From Eonycteris spelaea (Eukaryota > Chordata > Mammalia > Chiroptera > Pteropodidae): a stretch of DNA of 64,000 nucleotides. Positions 45,656-59,385 of this stretch are shown one piece after another. The position numbers and the translations under genes were made by a program. The DNA lies in contig PUFA01000225.1 of assembly GCA_003508835.1 (NCBI GenBank), forward strand, positions 1,736,001-1,800,000, read 5' to 3'. Each line of letters begins with the position of its first letter. Positions within the stretch are counted from its first letter, which is position 1. Below the pieces are notes generated by a model. That model did not search any database, had not been told where the DNA came from, and worked only from the letters and a program-made list of their open reading frames with translations.

Positions 45656-47429
45656 CCATCTTATCAGACACTTCTTATTACTGGGAGATATTTATCCTAT
45701 CAATAAAGCAGTATAATATATCATAAATCACTGGTTACTATCATAGGTGATAAAACTGCTGTTACAAACCTGAATGTTAAAAAATAACAGCAGTAACCTC
45801 AACTAACAATATCTACTCGCATCCTCTGAAGTAGACCTGCCTGTCTGCTTAGCAGACATGCTTGTCTCCTTTTTTTATGAAAGCCTCCCCCCACTCCCTC
45901 TCAGAGCGTCCTGTCTGACCTCGGTCAGGGCCACCCAGTTTTATTCATCCCTAAGGCAGACTCTCAGAATCCAGGGATTCAGCTGCTCTAGGTGCTAACG
46001 CCAGAACTGCCATCACCTTGGTTCCCACCCCATCCCACATCTTCATCAGGAGGGCTTCGGCTTAGCTGCCCTGGGTTCTGAACCCCACCGTCAGCAGAGG
46101 GATTGTCCCAGGCACTACAGTGGGGACTCTCTTCCTCACCTCCCCTCTTGCCCTCTGACCTTCCCCCTCGCCCCTACCACCTTCCTTCCAACTCTCTCGT
46201 GCCAAGGGGGGAACCATGCAACAGATGCTGGCCTGAGCCTGCTCTGCTCCCTCCACTCTCAGACATCTGAAAGCCAGGCCGGTAGGTTGCCTAGGAAACT
46301 CAAATGCCCCCTATTGATGATTATCAGCCTGTCCTAAAGAGACAGAGTGCAAAGCAAGGAGGAGAAAGACAGGAGGATCCCTGGAAGAAGACAAGACTAG
46401 TAGCGGAAGCAACGAGGAGCTCCCTGGCTCCCTCTTCTGAGAGCACCTGCATCTCGCTACATCTCCCCTTCACCCCCATGAAATGACCGATGTCTCACTC
46501 AGCATCTTTGAGAAAGTCTGTCTGCCTGCATGATCCCCCTCCTCCTCTTTTGAAGGGCTGTAACTACACCGCAGCCCCCGGGACACAAAGACTTGACAGC
46601 CTAAAAAGCACTCACCAGCCTGCTTCTAGATCTCTGCCTCTCTCCACGCCCAGGAGACAGACCCAGCTTCCTCTCCTGCGTGGGGTGGAACCAGTTGTCT
46701 TCTAGGATTTTCTAATAGCCAAGGAAACCTCGTATGTGTGATTCAACTTCCCCTTCCCCCTCCTCCCTTCTCAGGGTTGGAAGGGGGTGGTCTCCATCTG
46801 TTCTGTGGCTGTTTCATGCTTGGCTCCCTTTCATTGTCAGAGGTAGAGATCTGGGAGGAGTAAGGGGCTGTGTGTTTAACCACGGATAGCGATCTGCCCG
46901 GTGGCAGTGGCAGGGGCACCCGTCAGGCCAGTCCCCTCCTCTCCCTGCCTCAGCTAAGTTCAGAGGCCAGAGGGTCTCAGCAGGAGTGTGTTTGTGGGGA
47001 AACAAGGGTATCAGGTGGCCCCGATTCCCACCTGGGGAGGAGAACACCTGGGTTTAGGATTAGGGATTTGGCTGAAAACAGCTGTTTCCTGCTCAAAACC
47101 CAGAACTAATCTACAGGTTGAAACCTGAACCCCTTGGCTATTTATTAAATTGGGGGCAAGGGAGGGAGGGGACGGGAAAGAAGGGGACGGGAAAGAAGAA
47201 AAGGGAAGAGACCGTTCTGTTGAGGTGACCACCATGAATAACGTAGTATTCATACCAGGGTCTCTAGGGGCACAAAGTCCTCACAGGGTGTACTCAAGCC
47301 ACCAGACGGGCTGAGGTCCCACACACAGGCTGCACCCGCCGATAAAGGTCAGCCACCTCTAGGGTCGGAGGTGCATGCGTCTGGCTGCCTCTGCATAACT
47401 GAGAGAGTCACTAAGCCATAGAGCTTGGG

Positions 47430-47640
47430 CACAGGGACCTGCTGTGTTCTTTTTCATAACTGCATTCTGTGGGTCTACCACAAAGCCTTCAACCATCTAC
47501 TTGTAGCAGACCTTTAGGTTGTTTTCTTTATTATTTCTGCATTACAACAATGCCGCGATGCACATCCTTGTACATACAGCCTGATATATGGAGGAAGTGG
47601 GTTGCTGCATCAGTCCGTCTCTTTGACTCCAGGCCAGCTG
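47430..47640 (-). mobile_element. L1 3' fragment, reverse orientation
   Basis: CTTTAGGTTGTTTTCTTTAT, CATTACAACAATGCCGCGAT and CACATCCTTGTACATACAGC match the antisense of the L1 ORF2-3'UTR boundary. Confidence 0.7.
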
Positions 47641-48604
47641 GAGCCTGGCGCATCTTATCCTGGCATAGCAAGGAAGCTTAAAGTATACAGGTGGCCTGGC
47701 CTGCAGCCTGGCCCTGCTGACAGCCCACCATACAGGCCAGCAGTTGCTGGGCACACTGGGAAGGACATTGTCAGTGCTACAATCCAGCCACTTTTCCGCG
47801 GTTCTTTGGGCTGTGCATTTCCTCATTATTATTGCTTATTTGTTCACCCTCTGAGGGGCAGGACTAGGAAACACACATGGAACGGAACGGAGGGACTATC
47901 AAATGCAGTCAGTGTAGCTGCCGATCAGCTGATCTAACATGCTGTGCAGGGACTGGTTTAAATAGTCTGTGTATATCTTTTAATTTCCCTCTACAGGCTC
48001 CACTCACTGGCCCTGCTCCTTATGAACTGAGCTCTCACCAGTCTGCTTCCTTATAAAGATTAGCGGGCAAAGAAGATTGGAAAGGAAACGGAAGTTAATA
48101 GGTAGGGTATGTGGGTACCTTTCACCTGGAAGTTATCAGCAAAATCCAAACTGACATCAGAAAAGACAGCCTGAGAGGAAGAGCTGGAAACCACCCCGCC
48201 TGGGGAAGAACTGTGCCGCCTCTGAGAAGGAGAAGGGAAGCCCCACCTCCCTGCCAGAACCTGGCTTCTCCCCGCCTGGGCTCCCTGTCTCCTACCCTCA
48301 GGCAGAAAGTTTCACAGCAATTAGACACACATCTTTCTTCCCAGCTGGAGAGGGAGGGCTGTGAAGCACCCACCTCCTCTCTGAGCGAGTGGGAAGACAC
48401 CCCGTAGCCGCAGCTGTCTCCCCCAGGTCTGCCATTAAAGGAAAATGGCTCGAGGAGGGTGATCATAATCCCACGTGAAAGGCCTCCAAGGGCGGGGCCT
48501 GCGGTCTGAGTCAGGGACGGAGTGACCTGGGTGGGAGAGACGTGGGGACTGAAGGTAGAAGGCCAGGAAGGGAGGCTGGGATTTAGTACGAAAAGACCTA
48601 GGAT

Positions 48605-49175
48605 TCCTCAAAAGGTTAACCACAGTTACCCTAGGACCCGCAATTCCACTCCTGCATGTAGATCAAAACACATGTCCACATGAAAACTTGTACAGGAATG
48701 TCCCTAGGAGCATAATCGATAATAAACAAAAAGTGGAAACAACCCGAATGGATAAATAAAATGTGGCATATCTATATAATGGAAGAGTATTTAGCCATAA
48801 CAAGAATGAAGTACTGATACATGCTACAACATGTATAAATCTTAAAAACATCATGCTAAGTGAAAGGAGCCATCTCAAAAGACCACATATTGTATTATTC
48901 CATTAATACAAAACGTGGGGAAAAGGTAAATCTATAGAATTAGAAAGTAGATTAGTAATCGCCTAGGGCTAGAGGAAGAGCAGTGTTGGGGGAAGGGGGT
49001 GACTGCTAATGGGTACGGGGTTTTTTGGGGGCGGGAGAGGTAATAAAATGGTCTAAAATTAATTGTGATGGGTGCTCAACTCTGTGAATATACTAAAAGT
49101 CACTGAGTGAGTTGTATACTTTAAATAGGTGAATGGTATGTGAATTATATCTTAAAACTGTTATTTAAAATACTA
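48605..49175 (+). mobile_element. L1 3'-end copy
   Basis: CGCAATTCCACTCCTGCATG, ATAATGGAAGAGTATTTAGC, AAACATCATGCTAAGTGAAA and the end TATGTGAATTATATCTTAAA are sense L1 3' landmarks. Confidence 0.8.
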
Positions 49176-49869
49176 ACAAGAAAAAAATTACATTAGGACT
49201 CAGAAGACTTTGTTACAAAATTGTGATAATTCAAAAAGGAAAGTGCATAATTAAATTTATGAATGAAGTTTCGAATGTTCAAGGAATTTAATCACCTACT
49301 TTTATTAATGGGATCAAACAAAAGATTGTTAAAATTTATGAGATTTATGAAAGGAAGTGAAAAATTTGTCAGTTGAAATGAAAAGTTAAAGGAAGAATTA
49401 GGTTTTGGAGTTTATTACTTTAGCATACTGAACATTGATTTAAGAAAGACCTAGGGCTAAATTCTTATATGCCACCTTGAGTAAGTCACACAATGTCTAC
49501 TCCATATCTCCGTGGTGAATTTCAGAATGCTCCAGGAAGAACAGCCTGAAACCATAATTTTTGTTCCTTGGTATTTTTCTTAAAGAAAGATGGTTGTGCA
49601 ACTCCCAACTATCTTTCGGGTGCCACATCCTCACCCCAGGCACTGACCAGTGGGTTCCCAGACTCCCTGAGTGGGGTGTCCATTTGGAGTCCAGGCTACT
49701 GTCCATCTGCTCGTGATGTCACTCACGGTAAGCTGTTTACTCTGCCCTCTGTGGGATTCCAAGCCTGGATTCAACGGACCAAGGTTGTAAGGCCATTTGA
49801 AAACCATAGACTGAGCTCAAGCAGGGAAAAGAAAGAGGGGCAAGGCTATAGAAGAAGCTCGGTGTTGGG

Positions 49870-49985
49870 GAAAGAGATGACCTTCCCCTTAACCAGACTG
49901 CGAACTTCTTGAGGGTGGGGGAAGTGTCTTCTACCTCTCCTCTGTGTCCTTCACAGGAGTGAGCACAAGCTGATGAACGAATAAA
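49870..49985 (+). repeat. L2 LINE 3' end
   Basis: CTGCGAACTTCTTGAGGGTG and the terminal GATGAACGAATAAATAAA. Sense orientation. Confidence 0.65.
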
Positions 49986-50139
49986 TAAAATGTGGCATAT
50001 TTATATATCAAAGCAGAACGGGGCTGGGCTTAATCAATAGGGGTGAACAGAGAACTAGCTAAAAAACCACAAGACCAGGGGAAACACACCAGACATGGAC
50101 TCAGAGATGTAGCTTCAAGAGGAAGTGATGGGGAATCCC

Positions 50140-50400
50140 TCTGGAGCATGGAAAGGGCACAGACTTGGAGCCACACACCTGAGATTCAATCCCACCTCAG
50201 CCATTTACCTGCTGCGGGGTCTTCAACAATTTGTTTACTCTTTTAGAACCTGTTTTCTTGTCTTCGAGCAGGATAGATACACTTCTTACAGGGTTGTTAT
50301 GGCAATTATTAATTAAACAAATTAATTCGAGTTAATTTAATCTAACTCAAGACCTGGCACAAACTTGACATTCTCCTTTCCCTCAAGTTACAGCTGCTCT
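50140..50400 (+). repeat. MIR SINE
   Basis: ACAGACTTGGAGCCACACAC, GAGATTCAATCCCACCTCAG, CCATTTACCTGCTGCGGGGT and ACAGGGTTGTTATGGCAATT follow MIR order. Confidence 0.75.
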
Positions 50401-52189
50401 GCTACATGACTTTGGTCAAGCTGGGCTTTTGAATCTACAAATCTACTTTGCAGACCTACAAAATACACAATGCCTGTGCAAATAAACATATGCTGGCTCT
50501 GTGACCAAGGAGTTCTTATTCACTCTCAGAGCGAACATATGGTTGGTCATCTACGTAAGCGCTGTTTACTCCGGGCCAAAGAGAAAGGGAGGCTTCTGCA
50601 AGCAGCTCTGGGCTCCTCTCTCTCCTGCCTCTGCCAAGGCCTCCTTAACCAAAGCACTTCACACACCTGAAGATCCCCATCCCTTATTCATGCCAGCTTC
50701 TTCCACCAATGCTCCGTGACCTGCGATGTCATCTGCACCTGCTAGAGTCAGCCCCAGAGAGGGGGCCAGTCATTTCTTCAGAGGTGACTTCCACCTGCTG
50801 ACAACACTGGTCTAGTGGCTGACACTCCCAGGACAGTGCATCCCCAGTTGCATTTTTAAAATTCCTTTCTGATGTGACATGAGGGCCCAGGGAGGAAAAA
50901 CTAAGACAGCAGGAGGGAACAGCATCTGTTCCTCTCCGCCCTCCAGTCCTCTGCATTTACATCCAGTACAGACATCAGTCTGGATCCAACTGCCATCCGG
51001 CAGGCTGCTACAGGCTGGAGGAGATGTGAAAATACAGGAGCCTGGAGGAGGGGAGGTGGAACAGACCGGAGAAGGTTGTTTCTGTGTTCTAAGACGCACC
51101 ATTTGTCTAGGAGTCTGGAGCAAGGTGCTGGCAGCTAGGACGCTTACACCTGACAGTGTTGGCTACTGATGTGCAGAGGAGAGCTTTATGTCTTACGCCC
51201 ACAGTAAGCGTGGACACCACCGTGCAGAAGGGCCTCCCTTTGCTATAGTCTGTGGTCCTCCCATTAGGAACTGAAACTCAGAGGATGACGTGCTGTCCCA
51301 AATCTAACAGCCCAGCCTCCAGGAAAAAGGCGGGTTTAGCAGAGCAGCGGGAAAGGCTGAGAGGGGGTGTCACTTCAGTGGAAATGAGGCGATAGCACCA
51401 GCAAAGAAGGGAAATAGCTTTTACTGCTGCCACCAGGGCCCCGCACCTAGTCCCACAGACCTCAGCACCCACAGGAGAAGGCAGCCAAGTGTGGGTGATG
51501 CTTCAGGGGCCTGGAATAAGTCCCAGGCAGGGGTTGGGGAGCAATATAGACCGTTCCTAATGTAGTTCCAGGGTCCCACCCCCATCAACCCACAGCTGTG
51601 CGTCCTGTGCATCCTGAGCCCACGTTGTCCGTGATGGCCTGTTATAATGTTTCTGGAGGGAAGAGGCCTGGCTTCTCACCGATAGGCAGTGGGCTTAGGA
51701 GTGTGAGTGCAATTTCCATTTGGGAAATTGAAGACCTGGGGGAGCTGGGTGGTTTCTCTGCCGTGCATCGGAGGGCAGGTGTCCACTCTGAGAGCCCCGT
51801 GAGCACCTGGAGCTGAAGTGCTGGGGGTGGGGAGAGGAAGGAGGGGAGATTAGTCTGAGTGTGGGAAGGTGCTACGCTGGGCTGGGCGGGGCAGGAGGGG
51901 GAGGAGGAGTGTGCTCCAGAGCAGATGCCTGGAGCAGCTCCAGATGGCAGTGGCCTTGGAACAAAAGGAGAAGAACCAGAGGGAAGAAGGACGGAAAAAT
52001 GGAGGACTTCCTTCTCCTGTAAGGTTTCCAAAATGGAGGGACAAAATCAGATTCCCATCTGGAAGCTGCCCAGAGGCTTGCTCAGAAAGTTATGCAGTGT
52101 TTCCAGGGAGACCTGGAACAAGCCACTTGAAAACACACTGCAGCCCAAAAAGAAATGGTCAGCTGCGTGGGTCCCAGGGCTGGACTGCA

Positions 52190-52400
52190 GGGTTGGAATC
52201 CAGGTGCTGGATTTGCTTAGATGTGGAGCTTTGAGCACGTGCCTTAGTCTTCCTGTATTTGTCACCAGGAAGATGCGGGTAATAATGGCCCTCTTCCTTC
52301 GGGATGGTGTGAGGAGGATAAATAGGAAATGCAGAGCACAGTGCTCTGTGCATAGGGTACCCAAAATGTTGATTATTATAATGATGATAATTACCACCCT
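52190..52400 (+). repeat. MIR SINE
   Basis: TGCCTTAGTCTTCCTGTATT, GATGCGGGTAATAATGGCC, GTGAGGAGGATAAATAGGAA and CAGAGCACAGTGCTCTGTGC are in MIR order. Confidence 0.65.
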
Positions 52401-52569
52401 CTAAAGATACCTGGACCAGCTCCCTGTCTCTCAAAACTTGTTTCCTCAATAACGACATGGCCTTGTGGTATTCTCTGCACTCCTTTTTTTTTTTTTCTTT
52501 TTTTTCAGGTTTCTCTATGTATCTTAAAGTCCTTGGACCCCTCATGATGTTTGGGTGCCTCAGGTGGGA

Positions 52570-52790
52570 GGAGACAGTGTGGTGTCACAGCAAGGAAAAC
52601 AGTCCACAATTCAGGGCATCTAAGTTCTAGTGTGACCTCTGTTGCTAGTTTTGTGGACCTTAGAAATATACTTCTTGAGGCTCAGTTTATTCATCAATCA
52701 AATGGGAATGATGACACCAACCTTGTTCACATCACAGAATTGTCACAAAAGTCAAACAATGCAATTAATGTAAATGAACACACTGTAAAA
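52570..52790 (+). repeat. MIR SINE, second copy
   Basis: AAGTTCTAGTGTGACCTCTG, GGCTCAGTTTATTCATCAAT, CAAATGGGAATGATGACACC and CACAGAATTGTCACAAAAGT. A head-to-tail neighbour of the 52190-52400 copy, separated by a T-rich tract at 52482-52506. Confidence 0.65.
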
Positions 52791-53439
52791 ATAAAGCTGT
52801 GGACCAACATTAGGGATTACTGATTAGATTAAAGTGTCCAGAGGTACAAGTTTGAACAGGTTTGCTCTGCGCCACCCATGACAGAGGGTGTGACTCCAGC
52901 TGCCAGCCAGATGTGTTGCTAGCCAGTGATGTTGGTACCATCACAGAAGGGAGGGGCTCCCTGATTCCTTAGGCAGGGATCTGTTTGGTGACCAGAGTAT
53001 TTGTGCCCAGAGAGGAGTGTGAAGGGGCTTCGGGAGGCATAGGGATAGAAAGTAGGGAGGGTACATGAAAAAGTGCCAGGAAAAGGGTGACATAAACCTG
53101 TACTAACTCCTGATTCTGTCACAAACAAGGGTGGGAGCATCTTTCCCATGCTAATTTTACATATCTTCACACACCCTTTAAAATAACCTGGTTTACCACT
53201 TTTGTCATCAGAGTCCTCCAAACACAGTAAAACTAAAGAATGGAGCTCCTCCCCACAACTGTCAGTCAGCATGTTCAAGTTCAATACTCAGTAACAATAA
53301 TCAGTTTAAAAAGCCCTATGGTCAGATAGGTTTCCCAGGTGGTCCCTGAAGCCTGACACTGTTCTAAGCAAGTTGTGGCCCTCAGGGGCCCACACAGAAA
53401 CCACCTTGATAGACAACTCTATCTGAGCTGCTGTTATGA

Positions 53440-53690
53440 TAAATAATAATAACTTTCATTTACTGAACACCTACTATATGCCAAGCACTGGGAAGACCTC
53501 TTTATATGTTTAATCTTTACAACGAGATGTTCATTATTAACTGCATTATATCAACCAGAAACCTCAGGCCTAGAGCAGTTAGAAATTTTCCTACTGTCAC
53601 AAAGCAAGTAGAGCTGGATTCTGTCCAGATCCCAAATCTATGTCATCAGCATTTCTGCTCCAACCTTTTAACCTCCTCCCTGCACCCCCT
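53440..53690 (-). repeat. MIR SINE
   Basis: ATTTACTGAACACCTACTAT, ATGCCAAGCACTGGGAAGAC, AATCTTTACAACGAGATGTT and CTGTCACAAAGCAAGTAGAG are reverse MIR landmarks. Confidence 0.75.
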
Positions 53691-55259
53691 TTCCCTCAGC
53701 CCCATCTCCAACTCTTTCTGGGTGAACAGAAGACATCTGGAAAGGGAGCTAGAGAGAAAGACAAACTGCAATGAGGCAGAGATAGCCAAACTCAAGAATA
53801 AGGAAATCCTTATTCATTCAAGCCTCTAGGTCAGACACGCCCCCCAGCATGGCAGCCTCCAGGCTGTAAGATTGATCCATTGTCAGTTAGTCCTGTTTAC
53901 AACTGTTGCCCTTACTTCTTTCTAACCCAAAATGGAACACTACAGACCCAGGACACAGAGTGTGGCTCTAGTGATGTTGATCTTGGCTGTTTACTGCCCC
54001 CTGTACAGCCGTCCATCTGCCAGGGCCCAATGTCCCGCCCATCAGAGGGGTCCTCAGACTTTTCCCCATACGCTGGGGCTGTCACTCAGGTTGTGGAGGC
54101 CAGGCTAAGGGAGGATGCAGGTCACAAACAAAGCTGTTTCCTGAGTTTTCCATTAAGGTGGGCAGTCAGGACAATGGCAAGGCTAAGCTGGCTGACGGCG
54201 TCTGCTGGTGAAGGAGCAAATGCTCCCACAATGCCAGCCTCTTGCAAAGGAGAGCCTTGAGGTCCAGCTCTGTGGCCGACTCTGGGGAGGAGGAAGATGT
54301 CCCCTAAGAAGACTCCAGGGGCCAGGCAAAGAACCTTCTCTCATCAAAGAGAAGGGGCAGGAGGCAAGAAGTTTTCCCGGCCCTCACCCCTCAGACACAA
54401 GGCCCAGGCCGAGCCCCACTCACTGTCTCTGCCTCATTCAGCCTCCTTGCAACACCAGAGAAGGCTCCCTCCCAGTCTGAAGCGGAAAGGAAAACTCCAG
54501 CGTTCCAAACGGCACATACGTCAATCAACCTGTCACGAAACAAACACAAAGAAGAACCCAGGGTCACCCTAGAAGAGAAAAAGAACGGGTTTTGTGGTTT
54601 TCCACTTGTTCATTCATTGGGAAATGACATGTTTGTATACACCGATTCGGAAGGTTCTGCATAACGTAAGTGCGTCTTCGTTCAAAGCTCTCTGCAGAAG
54701 TGGCATATATTCTGCAAGGCGCCTAAACATGTTAGACTTTGGGGAGCGGGGGAATCATCTTTCTCATCCATAAGATCATTATTAGTGTGCTGACTCTATA
54801 ATCTAATTGCTGACTGACTCCCTATTCAACTAAAGGAGTTAAGCCATATCTCTAAGAATCTCTTCTATACCCAAGGGAGAATTTACCCATAATTATCTCA
54901 TTAATTTCCTTAACTTACTTAGAAGAACTATTATGTTCTTCTTCCCCATCTACAGATAATCAAACCAAGTTTACCATAAATAAATCTATAACACATTGAA
55001 AGAAGGTCTAATTTCAGTGTGAGTAGACATGGATTTTAAGTTCTAGCTTGTTATGTCATTTAGGGTAGATTGCTTCCCTACATCATCTGTGAAACAGAGT
55101 GAGTCAGACACTGGGCCATTCGTGAGGATTCTGCATGTTGCAGTCCCAGTTCCGGCCCTTTTGGGAAATCATTTAACCTTTCTCAGTGTAGATAATACGT
55201 CTCATTTAATAATTTGCTTTCACATTAAAATGTGCCTGCAATTAGTGGTAAAATCCACT

Positions 55260-55640
55260 TTTGTGGGAATGTGGCACTATCAAAATAAGTATGCACTTAT
55301 TCCTTGACCCAGAAGTCACAGTTTTAGGAATCTATTGGAAACATATCCTATAGGCCTATGCTATAATCACCAAGATTATTTTTAAGTGAAAAAAACATAG
55401 GAAAAAGTGTGTTTAATATGTTACCATTTTTTCAAGAAAAGGAGATGGAATGCAAACATGTTATAAATATTTGCTTATTAAAAAAAACAACAAAAGATAA
55501 AGCATAAAATCAAATTTAAAATCCTATAAGGAAGGAATGATAGAGAAAGAAGAAGCTGGATTTATATATATCTTTTTGTGATTTGCTGGAAATCAAGTAT
55601 CTACATAAATAACATGATTAATATTTTTAAAAAAATCCCT
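55260..55640 (+). mobile_element. Old L1 3' fragment
   Basis: ATTCCTTGACCCAGAAGTCA, AGGAATCTATTGGAAACATA and CACCAAGATTATTTTTAAGT resemble L1M-type 3' sequence. Ends are vague because the flanks are also AT-rich. Confidence 0.55.
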
Positions 55641-57770
55641 AAAATAAAAAATTAAAATGCAACAAACTAGCCTATGTGTCCAAGCACGACTAAACAGAGA
55701 AATCAGAACACCAGTAATTGTATTACCCTTAAAAACTAGCCTAAGATAAAAAAAACCTACTCTGTGCCCCCAACCTAAACTGTTTTTAATAATCATATTA
55801 TTCATGGAACTACAGTATTATTATTATGAGACTTGTATATGTGCATTTTGGGATAAATCAAATGAGTAATAATATTGATGTTGCTGAGAAAGAAGAGTTT
55901 CTTATTGAAAGAAGATACAAATATAAGATTGATGAGATCATGCAAAAATTCTGTAACCCTGATTGTAAACTGTAAGTATCAGTATGAACTCAATATGTTT
56001 TATCTTAAACACACGCGCTCACACGTGCTTCCTAGCTCTGTCCACTGTAAGGCCTCGAAAAAGGGATCACTCTAATAGGAATGAGCACTCCTAGAAATCA
56101 GATTATGAACTCTAAAACCACCCTCCCTGCTCCCCCTCTCCCCGACAAAGGAATCAAGCTTCCTTGGAGAAATGTCAGGCAAAGCGAATGTTTAAGATCA
56201 GCCTAGAATATCTCGTCACACCAAAAAAGCAAACAAAGTGTCAAAGATTACTAGAATCATGACAAAAGGACTCAAAAGCCAGCCAGAAGAAGCCATCCCT
56301 GATCAAGCTGAGCATCAATGAGGATCATAACTGTAATAGAATGAAACATAACAGATATGTTTAAGTCTTATAAATATCTAATAATATTTTTTAAAAACCC
56401 ATGAGTCACCTTTTGGGGATGTTAGGGAAATACTTCATTATTTTGAAAACTGGTGAATAAAGCAAAAAGAAGGAGCAGGTAAGGGTATAGCTGAGACAAA
56501 ACTGGCCTTGGACTGATAATTGTTGAAGAGAGTAATGGATGAATTTGATTTGTTATATTATTCTCTTTTCTTTTGTAAAATAAAAATAAATTTTAAGTGA
56601 TACAAGTTGAGAAATGAGAAATCATTAGGATGTTAATTTTTGAAATTCTTTTGAACCACAGTCATTTAATACAAAACAATCCAGTATGATGACAAAGGCA
56701 ATAGATATTACTATCACTAGTTTATACTAGATAAAATAGATATAAAGCATTTATGGTCAGGATTCAAGCCCATGTGTGCTTATCTAAAAGCCCACCATTT
56801 CACAGTTACCTCTTCAATATTCTCATTTGTATATCTGGGTTAATAAAACTTTTCTTGCCTATGTGATGGTATTAGGGCACTGCAACAAAATTATGTATGG
56901 GAAATTACTTAGAAAACAATTATTTTACTGTCATTTGAAGATGGGGATCAGATCTGCCCTATGGAGTTGCTGTAAGGCTCAAATGAGAGCTGTGATTTGA
57001 AGACAGACGGACAGATAGATATAAAGACAGACAGGGAACCCTTATAGATGAGTGAGATTACAATCACCACCAATGCTTTTATCATCTCTCATAGGACTTC
57101 AGGGTTAAATGACAAGTGAGACTTCAAAACCCGGTATAGACTCTCCACTCGACCCAGGGATAGGAAGGTTCCAGGAAGGACACCTGATACTCTGGGGAGA
57201 AACAGGGATCAAGAAAGGCACCTGATATCCCGCAGGTTGCAAGAAGAGTGGCTCTCAGTCACAGATTGGTGGAGACCAAGCCAGGTTGCTAAGCGCCTTG
57301 GGTACCACCTCCAGATTCCTGCTGGGTCCCTCTGAATGAGGTGGGGACTGAAGGGGTATGTAGTGGGGAAGATACTCTCTAAGGACAAGAAGGCGCAGCA
57401 TGTCAAGTTGATGACAGGAAGGGATGTCTAGGTTGCCCACCAGCTCCTAAACTGTTCTTGTGGCATTCAAATCTTAATGTGTGCCTGGGGAGTATTTATT
57501 CTTCTCAGCAAATGTTTATTCTCAGATTGTTGTTCCCTCTGCCACAGAATAAAAGTGGTATGGGGAGTCTCTGACACTTTCCTTCTTAGAAATTCTTTGA
57601 TTGTACAGTGCATATTTCTGAAGAAGCACAAAATCAAACTTCTCCTGGGTCCTGGTTCAGGTGCTTCCTTCCCCCTGGATATTCAGTTTGTGCTCAGGGA
57701 ACAAAGATTCATTCTCGGTCTATCTCTATTTTCTCTCAAGGTTCTTACTTAAGCACTTAAAAATAATTTT
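55640..57770. other. AT-rich unassigned sequence
   Basis: Mostly A/T-rich with short A runs. A weak MIR-like stretch may lie at about 56690-56810, and GACAGA/GATA-type units lie near 57000-57032. No gene or RNA was recognised. Confidence 0.4.
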
Positions 57771-58010
57771 ACTTGTTTTTTTGAAGAGTTAATCCCTTCA
57801 CATGATATAAAACTCAAAATATTCAGAAGAGCATCCAGTAAAGGTGTATGTAAGTAAAGTTTCCTTCCAAACCTGTTCAACTGCTTTCCGGTCCCACTCG
57901 GCCCCTTTCCTGGGCAAGCCACTGTTACCTGTCTCTTGCGTATCTTTCCAGAGATGGTCTATGCATACACAGGTACATTTTTTAAGAATTACAGCAAAAC
58001 ATGTACAGGA
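57770..58010 (-). mobile_element. Possible L1 fragment, reverse orientation
   Basis: The complement of CTTTCCAGAGATGGTCTATGC with CCACTGTTACCTGTCTCTTG resembles an internal L1/L1M segment. Weak call. Confidence 0.4.
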
Positions 58011-58039
58011 TTTGTATGCTGAAACTGCACGAGGCTGAT

Positions 58040-59375
58040 GAAAGAAATTGAAGCCCTAAATAAATGGAGAGATATATTGTGTTCGTGATTGAAGACTCAA
58101 GATAGTAAATATACAAATCCTTCCCAAATTGATAAATTGGTTTAAGGCAATCTCCATCAAAATCCCAGAGAAATTTTTAGTAGATATAGATAATTCTAAA
58201 ATTTATATGGAAAAACAAAGAAACTAGAGTAGTCAAAATAATTTTGAAAAAGAAAAAAAAATTCAGTCTATCCAATTAAAAGACTCATTACATAGCTATT
58301 GTAATCAAAACTATGTGGTATTGGTGGAGGAACAAACACACAGATCAGTGGAACAGAATGAAGAACCCAGAAATAGACCTACACAAATATGTTCAATTGA
58401 TTTTTGACAAAGATGCGAAAACAAAGAAGGAAAAAAGCCATTGCAAGAAATGACGCTGGAGCAGTTGGACAATCCACGGTGAAAGGGCGGGAAACTTAAT
58501 CTCAGTCCTTATACAAAATTGACTCGAAAGAGATGGCAGACTAAATAGAAAATGTAAAACTATGAAGCTTTCAGAATAAAAACGGGAGAAAATCTTTGAG
58601 ATCTAGGACTATACAAATGGTTCTTAGATTTGATGCCAACAGCATAAATTGATAAACTAGACTTCATCAAAATTTTTAAAAACTTTGCTTTGTGAAAGAG
58701 GATGAAGAGTGAGAGAAACCACATGTACAACAAAGAACCTGTTCTAGAACATACAAGGAACTCTCAAGACTCAGTGGTAAAGATGCAAATGATTCAAATA
58801 GAACATTATAGTATGTCAATTATAATTTAAATAAATAAATATATATACTCACACAAAGAACTTCTATAAGTAAGAGGACAAACAAACCAATAGAAAAACA
58901 GGACTACATATGGCTAATAAACATATTAGTGCAAATCAAGACCATAACGAAATCAATTTATACTAATTCAACTGGTAAAAATTACTAAGTATGAGCATAT
59001 CAAGTGCTAAAAGAGGTTGAAGATCCACAGGGTTTCTTATACATTGCTAAGAGTATAACCACTTTGGGAAAAGTTTTATGTTATCTTCTGAAATGGAAAA
59101 TTCACAAACTATGATTTAGCAAATCTACTCATAGACATAGACCCATGAGCCACTCTTGACCATGTACAAAATGTTCCTAGCAGCACTATTCACCTTAGTA
59201 ATAACCTAGAAAAAGACCAAAACTTCACTAACAGAGAAATGGGTAATTAAACTGAGTTAAAGTCAAACAAAGGCAAACAATGCCTGCAAAATAAGTGCAT
59301 TAGAGTGCTATGCAATAAAACTACATAAAAAGCAAAGAGGAAATACAAGAAAATAGAACTCGGCATAATGATTAT
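58040..59375 (+). mobile_element. Old L1 ORF2/3' segment, interrupted by a second L1
   Basis: GGCAATCTCCATCAAAATCC, AATTTATATGGAAAAACAAA and GTAATCAAAACTATGTGGTA are L1 ORF2 landmarks, followed by later 3' sequence. The reverse-transcriptase reading frame is full of stops. Deletions separate several blocks. Confidence 0.8.
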
Positions 59376-59385
59376 TATGACCCAA

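Noticed and set aside
51859..52404. 181-codon plus-strand open frame
   Set aside because: Its end lies in a MIR SINE and the rest has no recognisable motif or splice sites; probably chance in GC-rich DNA.
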